64,000 nt of DNA from Bacteroidota bacterium. GTDB taxonomy: Bacteria > Bacteroidota > Bacteroidia > Cytophagales > Cyclobacteriaceae. The position numbers and the translations under genes were made by a program. Location of the stretch: positions 1-64,000 of the forward strand of contig JAEYWY010000026.1 in the NCBI GenBank assembly GCA_023428695.1, in the 5' to 3' direction. The notes under the pieces are model-generated. The model saw nothing but the letters and a program-made list of their open reading frames with translations, made no database searches and was not told where the DNA came from. Shown piece by piece: positions 1 through 6,970 of the stretch. The first letter of the stretch is position 1; each line of letters starts with the position of its first letter.

Positions 1-372
1 GTTGTCTTTGGAACCATCAACGTCTTGTTTATTCAAAAGGAAACAATCAATTCCTACAGTTCGATCTCATTCAATCTCATTGTGATTGTTTGCAGCCTGC
101 TCTATTACTATTCACTCCTCCGGGGTGATTTTAGAGAGAACATTGTCCAAATGCCTGCATTCTGGCTGGTGACCGCCTTCTTCATTCAGTGTTCCGGACA
201 GGTCATAATAATCAGTTTCACATTTTATCTGATCAATGTTCATCAGGACAACCTCGTGTTGCTTTGGGTCTTTCATCACGGTCTTTCCATCACCACCGAG
301 GTCATCAACCTGTACGGGGCCGCCCTTCATTTCAGACAGGTGAAGTCACGGCAGTCATCACCAGGGTCGTAA
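1..372 (+). CDS. Polytopic membrane protein, 3' end only
   Basis: The reading frame is already open at the first base of the window, so this is the C-terminal part of a longer gene. About 123 residues are visible. They contain roughly three hydrophobic stretches long enough to span the membrane (around FNLIVIVCSLLYYY, FWLVTAFFIQCSGQ and IIISFTFYLI), then a short hydrophilic tail ending KSRQSSPGS. I do not recognise the family. The gene ends about 80 bases before the histidine kinase ATG on the same strand, so it may be the membrane sensor or partner of the following two-component pair (inference from position only). TTG at position 25 could serve as a start, but the uninterrupted frame upstream argues for truncation by the window edge. 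Confidence 0.6.
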   Translation, partial: VVFGTINVLFIQKETINSYSSISFNLIVIVCSLLYYYSLLRGDFRENIVQMPAFWLVTAFFIQCSGQVIIISFTFYLINVHQDNLVLLWVFHHGLSITTEVINLYGAALHFRQVKSRQSSPGS

Positions 373-450
373 GTTTGATGTCTTTTTGTTTTTACCTTTT
401 GATTTCAATGTTTCTTTTCCAATTTGGCGGCCGGGAGTTTGTTCACCGTT

Positions 451-1254
451 ATGCAGCTAAATCCTGAGACAGCCCAGGTATACCTCATCGTAGGAGTGTC
501 CGCAGTGGCCATGGTGTTGATGGCGGGCTCGATTATTCTATTCGTTCTCTACTATCAGAAACGCATGACTGAGGAGCAACTTGGTCGCCAGCGAATGGAG
601 ATCGAGTATCAGAAGAAAATGATTGAGGCATCCCTCGAATCACAGGAAAGGGAGAGAAGACGCGTTGCCGGCGATCTGCACGACAGCATCGGAGCTATGC
701 TTTCAACAATAAGACTAAGCCTGATCGCCCATGCAAAGAAATATCCGGGCGAAAGAGAAAGCATCGCAGAAAGCAAGAAGATGCTCGACGATACCATTGA
801 ATCCGTTCGTCGCATCAGCAGGGACCTCATGCCGTCAACGCTTGAGCGATTCGGGCTGGTCCAGGCAGTGAAAGAAATGTGCGAGCGCTTTCAATCAACA
901 TCATCTATACCAATTGTCTTCCGCGAAATCGGTGACACACCCAACCTTCCAGCCACGGGTGAACTGATGCTGTTTCGCATCATTCAGGAAGTACTCAACA
1001 ACGGCATGAAACACGCGCAAGCTTCCACGTTGCAGGTGACATTCGAAAACAGGGATTGTCTCGTTGTCACAGTTGAAGACGACGGCAAAGGGTTCGAAGA
1101 TCGTTCACAAAAGAATGAGAATATCCCTGAAAAGGGCTTAGGACTTTTTAATATCGACAATCGCGCCAGACTTGCCGGCGGAACTGTAGATTTGCAATCA
1201 GTGCCCGGACGTGGTACAAGGATCATCATAACCGTTCCCTATGAAAACATTTAG
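451..1254 (+). CDS. Sensor histidine kinase, NarX/DesK-like (HisKA_3)
   Basis: Sensor kinase of the class that pairs with LuxR-type response regulators. From the ATG at 451 it has 267 residues: one N-terminal transmembrane helix (about residues 10-34), a charged coiled-coil linker (40-70), the HisKA_3 phosphoacceptor motif DLHDSIGAML with His77, then the ATPase domain with N box EVLNNGMKHAQ (about 180-190), DDGKGF (210-215) and GLGLFNI (230-236). There is no room for an extracytoplasmic sensor, so the input probably comes from the membrane or a partner protein such as the preceding gene. An in-frame TTG at 424 would add nine residues; the ATG is preferred because it directly precedes the helix. 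The 3' end overlaps the response regulator by 14 bases, indicating translational coupling. Confidence 0.88.
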   Translation: MQLNPETAQVYLIVGVSAVAMVLMAGSIILFVLYYQKRMTEEQLGRQRMEIEYQKKMIEASLESQERERRRVAGDLHDSIGAMLSTIRLSLIAHAKKYPGERESIAESKKMLDDTIESVRRISRDLMPSTLERFGLVQAVKEMCERFQSTSSIPIVFREIGDTPNLPATGELMLFRIIQEVLNNGMKHAQASTLQVTFENRDCLVVTVEDDGKGFEDRSQKNENIPEKGLGLFNIDNRARLAGGTVDLQSVPGRGTRIIITVPYENI

Positions 1255-1891
1255 AGTGTTCATCGCGGATGACCATACACTGTTCCGTAAAGCCATGGTT
1301 AATCTGATGAAGAGTTTTGAACGTGTTGAGGACGTTCTGGATGCGGAAAATGGTAAAGAGCTGTTGGCGCTGATGAAGACTCAGAAACCCGATGTCGTAA
1401 TTGTGGATCTTCAGATGCCGGTGATGGATGGTGCGGAAACCTGCGAGCAAATCATTGCGCGTTACCCCGATGTCAAGATTATCATACTGACCATGCACGA
1501 CAGTGAGCGGTTCATACTCAGCATGATGGAAGCTGGTGTTCACGCCTTTCTTTTGAAAAACACTGAACCCGAAGAACTGGAGAAAGCGATTTACGCAGTG
1601 GCCGAAAAAGACTTTTACCATAACGATCTGGTTGGTGCCGTCCTCAGAAAGAATGTCAAGGATAAGCGGGTCGTGCAACGGCCCTCATTCAGGCAAACCG
1701 AATTGACCGATCGCGAAAAAGAGATTCTTGTTCTGATCTGCCAGGAACTGACGATCCGCGAAATAGGTCAAAGGCTCTCGTTAAGTGAAAACACCGTTCG
1801 GAATCACCGGGTCAATATCATGGACAAGATTGGTGTTAATAACACGGTCGGGCTGGTGAAATACGCATACGAGATTGGACTGATTAACTGA
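1241..1891 (+). CDS. LuxR/NarL-family response regulator
   Basis: DNA-binding response regulator of 216 residues that should be phosphorylated by the overlapping upstream kinase. The receiver domain is complete: acidic pair Asp10-Asp11, phosphoacceptor Asp56 in VIVDLQMP, Thr84 and Lys106 in FLLKN. The C-terminal GerE-type helix-turn-helix covers about residues 150-212 (LTDREKEILVLICQ, then SENTVRNHRVNIMDKIGVNN). The ATG at 1241 lies inside the last codons of the kinase gene. Its targets cannot be read from the sequence. The downstream intergenic stretch carries several short palindromes that could include autoregulatory sites, but that is speculation. Confidence 0.93.
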   Translation: MKTFRVFIADDHTLFRKAMVNLMKSFERVEDVLDAENGKELLALMKTQKPDVVIVDLQMPVMDGAETCEQIIARYPDVKIIILTMHDSERFILSMMEAGVHAFLLKNTEPEELEKAIYAVAEKDFYHNDLVGAVLRKNVKDKRVVQRPSFRQTELTDREKEILVLICQELTIREIGQRLSLSENTVRNHRVNIMDKIGVNNTVGLVKYAYEIGLIN

Positions 1892-1909
1892 TTTTCCAAA
1901 AGAGCTGCG

Positions 1910-1999
1910 TGGTATAATTCTACCAATTTCATAGTACTTTTTTACTACTCACCGGAAAAATCCGGATTTGTCACCTGCGTTTCCATTGAGAATACGCAG
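1910..1999. other. Hairpin-rich intergenic stretch after the response regulator
   Basis: The 204-base gap between the response regulator and the stand-alone receiver gene holds three clear inverted repeats in a row. They are TGGTA/TACCA (1910-1914 with 1921-1925), CCGGA/TCCGG (1952-1956 with 1961-1965) and CTGCGT/ACGCAG (1975-1980 with 1994-1999, extended inwards by TTC/GAA). None is followed by a strong T run, so they do not look like a standard terminator. They could be regulator-binding palindromes, a structured leader of the next gene, or remnants of a repeat. Confidence 0.4.
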
Positions 2000-2095
2000 A
2001 AGTTGCTGCGCCACCCTGATTTTTCAGGTATTTCCGTAAACGTATTAATCACGATCTTTAATCGGTTCGGAATTCGCTACTAATTCCTGCTGGGA

Positions 2096-2473
2096 ATGAA
2101 GATACTTGTGGTGCACAGGCAGAAAACTACCGTTGAGGCAATTCAGTCAGTACTTAACAGATGCAAACCCGTTGTACGCTACGCCGACTCTGGTTTGGAT
2201 GGGCTCCTAACCTCTCGAATCGAACATTTCGATCTCATAATCTGTGGTACCGACCTGCCTGTGATCACAGGCTTTGAACTTGTACGTTCAATCCGCACTA
2301 ATTCCGTCAACCGCACAACGCCAGTCTTCTTTCTTACCGATGAACCCGATCAGAAAGCCGGTCAGCTTGGCAATGCCCTCGGCGTGTCCGCCGTCCTGAC
2401 CGTAGAAGAAATTACAGGGCGATTGTCAGACCTCGTTGACGTATCGGTTAAGTCATCAAAAACGGTGCAGTAG
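2096..2473 (+). CDS. Stand-alone receiver-like domain lacking phosphorylation residues
   Basis: A 125-residue protein with the length and helix-strand pattern of a single response-regulator receiver domain (KILVV start, FDLIIC strand, PVFFLTDEP strand, GVSAVLTV). Aligned by eye on CheY-like proteins, the residues needed for phosphotransfer are gone. The N-terminal acidic pair is His7-Arg8, the phosphoacceptor Asp is Gly51 (IICGTDLP) and the conserved Lys is Val103. The switch Thr is still present (Thr81). It should therefore act, if at all, as a phosphorylation-independent pseudo-receiver, perhaps by protein-protein contact. It lies downstream of the kinase/regulator pair on the same strand, separated by 204 bases, so a link to that pair is possible but unproven. 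The tail SVKSSKTVQ carries no further domain. Confidence 0.75.
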   Translation: MKILVVHRQKTTVEAIQSVLNRCKPVVRYADSGLDGLLTSRIEHFDLIICGTDLPVITGFELVRSIRTNSVNRTTPVFFLTDEPDQKAGQLGNALGVSAVLTVEEITGRLSDLVDVSVKSSKTVQ

Positions 2474-2492
2474 TACCGAAATAATCCGTTGC

Positions 2493-2843
2493 CTATTTCT
2501 TCTTCTCTTCCCTGGCAAATCCGGAAAACATGCTGTTGAACAGTGACAGGATTATACTGAACGCCAAGGCCCACCAGAATCCGTCGACTTCAAAACCAGG
2601 TACAACGTAATCGACCAGCAGGATCATCAGTGCGTTGATTACGAGCAGAAAAAGCCCGAGTGTCAGGACAGTAACAGGGATCGTAAGCACGATCAAAAGC
2701 GGCTTCACAATCGCGTTAATCAAAGAAAGAACGGCTGCCACGAGAAGGGCGTATCCAAAGTGGCGAACCTCAACTCCCGGAAGCAAATACGCCGTCAGAA
2801 GAACGGCAAGGCCGGAAAGGAGAAAGCGTATAACCTGGTTCAT
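2493..2843 (-). CDS. Holin-like small membrane protein (PF04020-type)
   Basis: Integral membrane protein of 116 residues with four hydrophobic helices and a basic tail (EEKKK). The pattern LPGVEVRHFGYALLVA...INAIVKPLL...GLFLLVINALMILLVDYVVPGFEV is typical of the widespread 'phage holin family' membrane proteins (PF04020, formerly DUF360), which are usually chromosomal and not part of prophages. Function in the family is unknown. It converges with the receiver gene (19 bases between stops), and its start lies 65 bases from the divergent exonuclease gene. No phage genes are nearby. Confidence 0.75.
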   Translation of the reverse strand: MNQVIRFLLSGLAVLLTAYLLPGVEVRHFGYALLVAAVLSLINAIVKPLLIVLTIPVTVLTLGLFLLVINALMILLVDYVVPGFEVDGFWWALAFSIILSLFNSMFSGFAREEKKK

Positions 2844-2908
2844 ATGATCTTAAAATTAACATCCAAATTGCGCTTTTAACTGAAGAAGTCAAATTCTAAA
2901 TTACGCCC

Positions 2909-4279
2909 ATGTACGCCATCGTCGATATCGAAACAACCGGGGGCTATGCGGCTAACCACAGGATCACCGAAATCGCGATCTATCACCATGATGGCATTCA
3001 ACTAATCGGAACCTACCACACGCTTGTCAACCCGGAACGCTCAATCCCATACTATATCACGGGACTCACGGGGATTACTTCTGAAATGGTTTTGGGTGCT
3101 CCCACTTTCTCTGAAGTCGCGGATGAACTTTTCAACCAGCTTAACGGGAGAGTCTTCGTTGCGCACAACGCACATTTTGACTACTCATTCCTGAAGCGGG
3201 AGTTTGAAGTCGCGGGTCTTTCATGGCAGGCAAAAAAACTGTGCACCGTCAGATTAAGCCGCAAGATATTGCCCGGCCTGCGTTCCTACAGTCTCGGCAG
3301 TCTCGCTGAAAGTCTTGGAATCTCGATCACAAACCGGCACCGGGCAGGAGGTGATGCTTCCGCGACGGCGAAAATTTTCGACATCCTGCTTCGCCGCGAC
3401 AGAGACCAGTACATCCTCAAGGCGTTGAAGAAAAACTCCGGAGAAACGATTCTGCCTCCCAACCTTCCCAAGGAGGAATTCGAAAGGCTACCAGCCAAGC
3501 CGGGAGTGTATTATTTTCACAATGCCCGCGGCCAGGTCATCTATGTGGGCAAAGCTATCAATATCAAAAAAAGAATCGCCGGCCATTTCACAGGCGATTC
3601 CCGTGACTGGAGCAAGTCCAACATTCGAAATGAAATCCATCACATCTCGTATGAACTTACGGGTAATGAGTTGATCGCCCTCATTCTCGAATCACAGGAA
3701 ATCCGGAGACTCTGGCCAAAATATAATCAGGCTCAAAAACACAGGACGGATGAGTGGGGAATCTTCAACTACGAAGACCGCAATGGATATCAACGTTTCA
3801 CGGTCAACAGTGTCACGCGCGGTTCACGGCCATTGATTCGTTTTTCTTCCAAAGGTGACGCCTGGAATTTTCTGTGGGAAAAGGTTCGCGAGTTTGAATT
3901 ATGTCCGAAACTTTGCGGCTTGCAGGTAGCCAAAGGGTTGTGCTTCAACTATCAGACTGGTGAATGCCACGGTGCGTGTCTTTCCGTCGAAAGCCCTGAC
4001 GTATACAACGTCCGCGTCAATGCGGCGATCATGGCTGCGATTAACCGCGGGAATAATGCGGCCATCATCGGACAGGGTCGCAACCTGGACGAACAGTCAA
4101 TCATTCTGGTCGAGAATGGAAGCTATCGTGGATTTGGTTTCTTTGATAAATCAACTTCCCTTACAGATTTCGAATCGGCGCGGCTGTATGTGAAAAGCGG
4201 CGTGGAGACGCCCACTGTGCAAAATCTTATCAATTCTTATCTGACGAATCCGCGCGGCGCCCGCCTCGTTACGTTCTGA
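2909..4279 (+). CDS. DnaQ-type exonuclease fused to GIY-YIG nuclease with UvrC-like Cys cluster
   Basis: 456-residue fusion nuclease. Residues 1-165 form a DEDDh 3'-5' exonuclease like the Pol III epsilon subunit: Asp6 and Glu8 (VDIETTGG), Asp91 (HNAHFDYSFL), His144 and Asp149 (HRAGGDASATA). Residues 198-275 form a GIY-YIG endonuclease as in UvrC and Cho (GVYYF, IYVGKA, catalytic Glu about 261 in LESQEIRRLWPKYN). After it comes a cysteine cluster with spacing C-x8-C-x7-C-x3-C (CGLQVAKGLC then FNYQTGECHGAC), matching the Fe-S region of UvrC. This architecture is known in several phyla and is thought to act in DNA repair; its exact role is not settled. The stop codon directly abuts the stop of the convergent phosphoesterase gene. 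Confidence 0.88.
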   Translation: MYAIVDIETTGGYAANHRITEIAIYHHDGIQLIGTYHTLVNPERSIPYYITGLTGITSEMVLGAPTFSEVADELFNQLNGRVFVAHNAHFDYSFLKREFEVAGLSWQAKKLCTVRLSRKILPGLRSYSLGSLAESLGISITNRHRAGGDASATAKIFDILLRRDRDQYILKALKKNSGETILPPNLPKEEFERLPAKPGVYYFHNARGQVIYVGKAINIKKRIAGHFTGDSRDWSKSNIRNEIHHISYELTGNELIALILESQEIRRLWPKYNQAQKHRTDEWGIFNYEDRNGYQRFTVNSVTRGSRPLIRFSSKGDAWNFLWEKVREFELCPKLCGLQVAKGLCFNYQTGECHGACLSVESPDVYNVRVNAAIMAAINRGNNAAIIGQGRNLDEQSIILVENGSYRGFGFFDKSTSLTDFESARLYVKSGVETPTVQNLINSYLTNPRGARLVTF

Positions 4280-4969
4280 TCAGCGCATGCCTCTGCCTGC
4301 AACGCCGGGATAAAGGGACGGCACGGAATCGCTCGTTATTATTTCGCCGCTGTTAATATCGCGCATCGACAGCACACCCTGCCAGCCGGCACCAGTATCC
4401 ATAAGCCATACACCCGATGCGAAGATGGGTTCGGGAAACGGTATGGGTGTGTGTCCCACATACACCTCACTGAAGCGCGTCAGCGTTCGCCGTGCTCCGG
4501 AGCGGTGGTCCTGAAGAGCCGTTCTTGCAAGAGTCCGGTCCCAGAGAAAAGTGTCGTTATCCTGAAGTTCGATTGGCACCCCAACATCGATTCCGGCGTG
4601 GACAAACAAGCGATCCTCCAGAATGAGGTATGGCAATGCGCGTTCGAGTAAGGCGATATGGGAAGCCGGTACCTCGCGCGCCTGATAAGAATCGATGGTA
4701 GCCTCTCCGCCCTGGACATACCAAATGTTTTCGATGTATCCGGTTTTCATCCATTCAAGCGTCCAGGTGTCATGGTTCCCGAGAATGTAACTCAAGTGGG
4801 TGATCCGGAGCAATTCATCAATACACCTTTTGGTTTCCGGCCAGCCGTCGCACACATCCCCCAGGCAGATAAGGTGGTCGTTGTCATAGTCAAAATCAGA
4901 CCGCTCAAGGCATTGTATCAACGCCCTGTACGCACCATGAATATCACCCATAACGAAGACTTTACGCAT
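4280..4969 (-). CDS. Calcineurin-like metallophosphoesterase (Ser/Thr phosphatase or Ap4A hydrolase type)
   Basis: 229-residue cytoplasmic phosphoesterase. All motifs of the PPP-like family are visible in order: GDIHG near the N-terminus, GDVCDG, GNHDTW, VHAGID and VGHTPI, which together bind two metal ions. The size and motif spacing resemble bacterial PrpA/ApaH-like enzymes, which cleave phosphoprotein or dinucleoside polyphosphate substrates; the substrate here cannot be told. The gene is convergent with the fusion nuclease, with zero bases between the two stop codons, and is followed by no obvious terminator. Confidence 0.87.
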   Translation of the reverse strand: MRKVFVMGDIHGAYRALIQCLERSDFDYDNDHLICLGDVCDGWPETKRCIDELLRITHLSYILGNHDTWTLEWMKTGYIENIWYVQGGEATIDSYQAREVPASHIALLERALPYLILEDRLFVHAGIDVGVPIELQDNDTFLWDRTLARTALQDHRSGARRTLTRFSEVYVGHTPIPFPEPIFASGVWLMDTGAGWQGVLSMRDINSGEIITSDSVPSLYPGVAGRGMR

Positions 4970-5083
4970 TTCACGCGGGTTTACCTTTGAACTGAATCAT
5001 TTTACTTTCCATCCCAAAATGTAAGTCGAAATGCCCAGATTTGGTTTATTTTTGGGCCGTTCCAAAATAACAAACTGTATTGC

Positions 5084-6070
5084 ATGGATTCAGCGATCGT
5101 CGAAAAACATCAGGAGCATCAGCATAAGATCAAAGAAGTTATCCAGGAAGTAGGCAAAGTCGTAGTCGGACAGGACTACATGGTTAACCGATTGCTAGCG
5201 GGGCTTTTTACTAATGGTCATATCTTGCTGGAAGGCGTACCGGGACTGGCAAAGACGTTAACGGTAAGTACGCTGGCGCAAGTTCTTCATCTCGACTTCC
5301 AACGCATTCAGTTCACACCCGACCTCCTTCCGGCCGACCTCGTCGGAACGATGATTTACAATCAAAAAGATGGAAAGTTTGAAGTAAAGAAGGGACCGAT
5401 TTTCGCTAACATCATCCTGGCCGATGAAATTAACCGTTCGCCTGCGAAGGTTCAATCCGCCTTACTCGAGGCGATGCAGGAGAAACAAGTTACCATTGGC
5501 GAGACAACTTTCAATCTCGACAAACCGTTCCTTGTGCTTGCGACGCAAAACCCCGTGGACCAGGAGGGAACGTATTCACTTCCCGAGGCCCAGGTCGACA
5601 GGTTCATGATGAAAGTTTTCGTTGATTATCCTACCAAGGACCAGGAGCTTGAAGTAATGCGTCGCATTTCAAACATGCAGTTCAACTTCCGTGTTAACAC
5701 GCTTCTGACGAAAGAGGATATTTTTTCGATCCGAGAAAACGTGAACAAAGTCAAGATTTCTGAGTCACTCGAGCGCTATATCATTGAACTCGTGTATGCA
5801 ACCCGGAAACCGCTGGAATACAAAATAAACGAGTACGCCGGATACATACAGTTCGGAGCATCACCACGGGCAAGTATCAATCTTAACCTCGCCTCAAAGG
5901 CGATGGCCTACATGGATGGACGCGATTTTGTTTTGCCTGAAGACATTAAGGAAGTTGCTCTTGATGTACTCAATCATCGGATCATACTCAACTATGAGGC
6001 CGAGGCGGATAACGTACGCACGAAGGATATTATCAGCGCAATTCTGAAAAAAGTACCTATCCTGAAATAA
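5084..6070 (+). CDS. MoxR-family AAA+ ATPase
   Basis: 328-residue AAA+ ATPase. Walker A is GVPGLAKT, Walker B is IILADEINR, followed by the MoxR signature VQSALLEAMQEKQVTIG and the sensor region VLATQNPVDQEGTYSLPEAQ. MoxR proteins act as chaperone-like ATPases, usually with DUF58 and von Willebrand factor A proteins encoded directly downstream. Here the next gene is a Nudix-type regulator, and no DUF58 or BatA-like gene follows, so this copy is an orphan. A possible -7 element TATTTTTG lies at 5047-5054, 30 bases before the ATG, but no -33 element at the right distance was seen. Confidence 0.92.
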   Translation: MDSAIVEKHQEHQHKIKEVIQEVGKVVVGQDYMVNRLLAGLFTNGHILLEGVPGLAKTLTVSTLAQVLHLDFQRIQFTPDLLPADLVGTMIYNQKDGKFEVKKGPIFANIILADEINRSPAKVQSALLEAMQEKQVTIGETTFNLDKPFLVLATQNPVDQEGTYSLPEAQVDRFMMKVFVDYPTKDQELEVMRRISNMQFNFRVNTLLTKEDIFSIRENVNKVKISESLERYIIELVYATRKPLEYKINEYAGYIQFGASPRASINLNLASKAMAYMDGRDFVLPEDIKEVALDVLNHRIILNYEAEADNVRTKDIISAILKKVPILK

Positions 6071-6142
6071 GATGCGTCACTCGCCCTTTGTCCGGGATAA
6101 AAAACTCCCCGTAGCAAGCCGTACATTACTTAGCGTGACGAT

Positions 6143-6907
6143 ATGAAAAAAGCTCCGGCTCTGTCCATCGATCAGTTCTATAAAAGAGGACACAAATACT
6201 TTCTGGAACACCTTTCGATCGACTGCGTGATTTTTGGTTTTCACCAGAACGAATTAAAGGTACTCCTGCTGGAATGGAAAGGAAGCAAACGCTGGTGTTT
6301 GCCCGGCGGTTTTATATTGAAGGACGAGCACGTCGATGACGCAGCGGTACGTATTCTTAAGTCCCGCACTGGCCTCGGAAAAATTTATCTTCGCCAGTTT
6401 CACGCTTTCGGAAATCCGGCTCGCGACAGAAAGAAACACGGGTTCAAAGCTCCTGCCGGCGCAAGCAAGAGCTGGATGATGGATCGGTTTATCACCATCG
6501 GTTATTGGGCACTGGTCGAGTTTTCAAAAGCGACACCAACGCCTGATCAGTTTTCATCTGCGTGTAAGTGGTACGATGTTAAAGCCATACCCAGGCTGAT
6601 CCTTGATCACAACGAAATCGTCGAGGTCGCATTGCAGTCATTGCGCCAGCATTTGAATGACTATCCTATTGGCAAGGATCTGCTTCCGGAGAAGTTTACA
6701 ATGCCGGAGCTGCAACGCCTTTATGAGACCATCCTGGGGAGAGTTATCGATCGACGGAATTTCCAGAAGAAAGTACTCTCGCTTCGGATCCTGGACCGAC
6801 TGAAAGAACGCAAGTTCGGTGGCGCTCATAAGGCACCTTTTCTTTATCGGTTCAATCAGAAGAAATATGAAGCTGCCCTGAAGCAGGGACTCAAGTTCGG
6901 ACTTTGA
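6143..6907 (+). CDS. NrtR/AraR-like transcriptional regulator with degenerate Nudix domain
   Basis: 254-residue protein with an N-terminal Nudix fold (about residues 25-150) and a C-terminal winged helix (about 175-245, ending LYRFNQKKYEAALKQG), the layout of NrtR-type regulators. The Nudix box starts normally (Gly56, Glu62, Arg70), but the catalytic REUxEE part reads R-I-L-K-S-R, so the metal-binding glutamates are missing and hydrolysis is unlikely. In Bacteroidota, proteins of this kind include AraR of Bacteroides thetaiotaomicron, which senses arabinose; others sense NAD metabolites. No sugar or NAD genes are adjacent, so the ligand is open. The gene stands alone between MoxR and a bidirectional terminator shared with infB. 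Confidence 0.82.
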   Translation: MKKAPALSIDQFYKRGHKYFLEHLSIDCVIFGFHQNELKVLLLEWKGSKRWCLPGGFILKDEHVDDAAVRILKSRTGLGKIYLRQFHAFGNPARDRKKHGFKAPAGASKSWMMDRFITIGYWALVEFSKATPTPDQFSSACKWYDVKAIPRLILDHNEIVEVALQSLRQHLNDYPIGKDLLPEKFTMPELQRLYETILGRVIDRRNFQKKVLSLRILDRLKERKFGGAHKAPFLYRFNQKKYEAALKQGLKFGL

Positions 6908-6935
6908 TTCAGGAAGACTGAAAACACAGAAACAA

Positions 6936-6966
6936 AAAAGCCTCCCGAAAGAGAGGCTTTTGTTTT
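6936..6966. terminator. Bidirectional intrinsic terminator between the Nudix regulator and infB
   Basis: Perfect 9-bp stem AAAAGCCTC (6936-6944) with GAGGCTTTT (6953-6961) and an 8-base loop. It is flanked by T-rich tails on both strands (TTTTTGTTTTTG on the plus strand, TTTTTTGTTT on the minus strand), so it can end both convergent genes. Confidence 0.88.
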
Positions 6967-6970
6967 TGTA

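Noticed and set aside
2493..2843. Holin-like protein as a sign of prophage
   Set aside because: PF04020-type proteins are mostly chromosomal; no phage structural, lysis or integrase genes lie nearby.
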